Origin: Candidatus Blautia stercoripullorum
Lineage (GTDB): Bacteria; Bacillota; Clostridia; Lachnospirales; Lachnospiraceae
Direction: 5' to 3'
NCBI GenBank assembly: GCA_019120545.1
Contig: DWUX01000133.1
Coordinates: 1 to 52,230, forward strand
Length of the DNA stretch: 52,230 nt
The stretch's first letter is position 1, and each line of letters opens with the position of its first letter. This document shows, one piece after another, positions 51,818 through 52,230 of this stretch. A program made the position numbers and the translations under genes. Below the pieces are notes generated by a model, which was not told the DNA's origin, searched no databases, and worked only from the letters and a program-made list of their open reading frames with translations.

Positions 51818-52015
51818 TTTTATGTTCAGAAAAAAGTTAAAAATGGTTATGTAGTATACGATAATGAGAATGGGCCAGTGATAGGCACCGCCCAAGATCA
51901 GGTCGTCGTAAAGGATGGCTGTGTTTTTTAGGATCTGGCAGCTTATACCGATGAAGAGGGAAATTGCTACGACTATGGATTCGGCCTGAACTTCCAGGGA
52001 GAAAAACTTTCTTGA
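51818..52015 (+). pseudogene. decayed short gene after HutD
   Basis: A strong AAGGAGG (51810-51816) is followed by ATG 51822, but that frame stops after 10 codons. A different frame continues as a protein-like sequence (VKNGYVVYDNENGPV, later DEEGNCYDYGFGLNF) with one internal TAG at 51929-51931 and a final stop at 52013. So there is a frameshift near the start and a nonsense codon. The family is not recognised. Confidence 0.55.
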
Positions 52016-52213
52016 TGATCACAGATAGGTCCTCAATTAGCCAAAAAATCGTCAATTTGTATAAAATCACTTTGTTATAGTAGATTATAGAAGGTAAAAT
52101 AAGTAAAAATCACTAAAAAAATTAATTTTTTTTACGAAAACACCTGGAAAATAGACGTTTTATAGACTGTTTCAATGCTACAATCATAAAAAAAGTAAAG
52201 GAGACGATGAAAA

Positions 52214-52230
52214 ATGAACAATGCGGAAAT
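52214..52230 (+). CDS. start of a gene cut by the right edge
   Basis: ATG 52214 lies 10 nt after AAAGGAG; an ATG at 52207 is too close to it. Only five full codons (MNNAE) are visible. The AT-rich 52020-52195 upstream probably holds the promoter, but no convincing -35/-10 pair was placed. Confidence 0.45.

Overview
The window looks like chromosome from an anaerobic gut Firmicute of the Lachnospiraceae type (Blautia/Ruminococcus-like). The reasons are inference from gene content: GlpP-controlled glycerol-3-phosphate oxidation genes, CUT1 sugar permeases without their own ATPase, an L,D-transpeptidase with an acidic cytoplasmic tail, a DUF5685/J-domain pair, CitC and CitXG, purine-rich ribosome binding sites and moderate GC. 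No rRNA, complete tRNA or CRISPR array was found.

Region 1 (1 to about 9731) is the right part of an integrated mobile element whose left end lies outside the window. It ends at a 22-nt tRNA 3' fragment (9710-9731) next to a tyrosine integrase. It carries a divergent XRE repressor / small-protein control region with a 12-bp inverted repeat, a serine recombinase, a radical SAM enzyme with a tightly coupled partner gene, and a membrane metalloprotease operon. An IS21-family element (1859-4442) sits in the middle. Both flanking genes are cut at its ends and there is no target duplication, so the junctions probably arose by deletion or recombination.

Region 2 (9732-24000) is mostly chromosomal: a Uma2-type nuclease, an ECF sigma / membrane protein / ABC exporter cassette flanked by near-identical hairpins, an L,D-transpeptidase, then the glp cluster (GlpP, GlpA-like and GlpB-like oxidoreductases, DUF1667 protein, HAD phosphatase), SfsA, MutY and a glycosyltransferase. 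Terminator hairpins precede both glpP and the glp oxidation genes, as expected for antitermination control by GlpP.

Region 3 (24000-37510) is the most unusual part: a same-strand gene set starting at a TTGACA promoter with a FadR-type operator (TTGTTAAACAA) and ending with a GntR/FadR-type regulator. In between are an AtuA-like/DUF4387 pair, two sugar permeases, a SUMF1-fold protein without the FGE-type cysteine pair, a TIM-barrel glycosidase-like protein, a solute-binding lipoprotein, two different ADP-ribosylglycohydrolase-family proteins, a CE1-like esterase and a ribokinase-like kinase. I infer an uncharacterised uptake and catabolic system for an acylated, possibly ribosylated, glycoside.

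Region 4 (37511-52230) holds lipid-phosphate genes on the minus strand (PAP2, GDPD, lipid kinase), methylglyoxal synthase, a MITE-like palindrome, a cell-wall amidase with SPOR domain, amtB-PII behind a structured leader, a DUF5685/J-domain/membrane/DUF445 cluster, citC-citXG without citrate lyase subunits, a lipase-like hydrolase, HutD, a decayed gene and the start of one more gene at the right edge.
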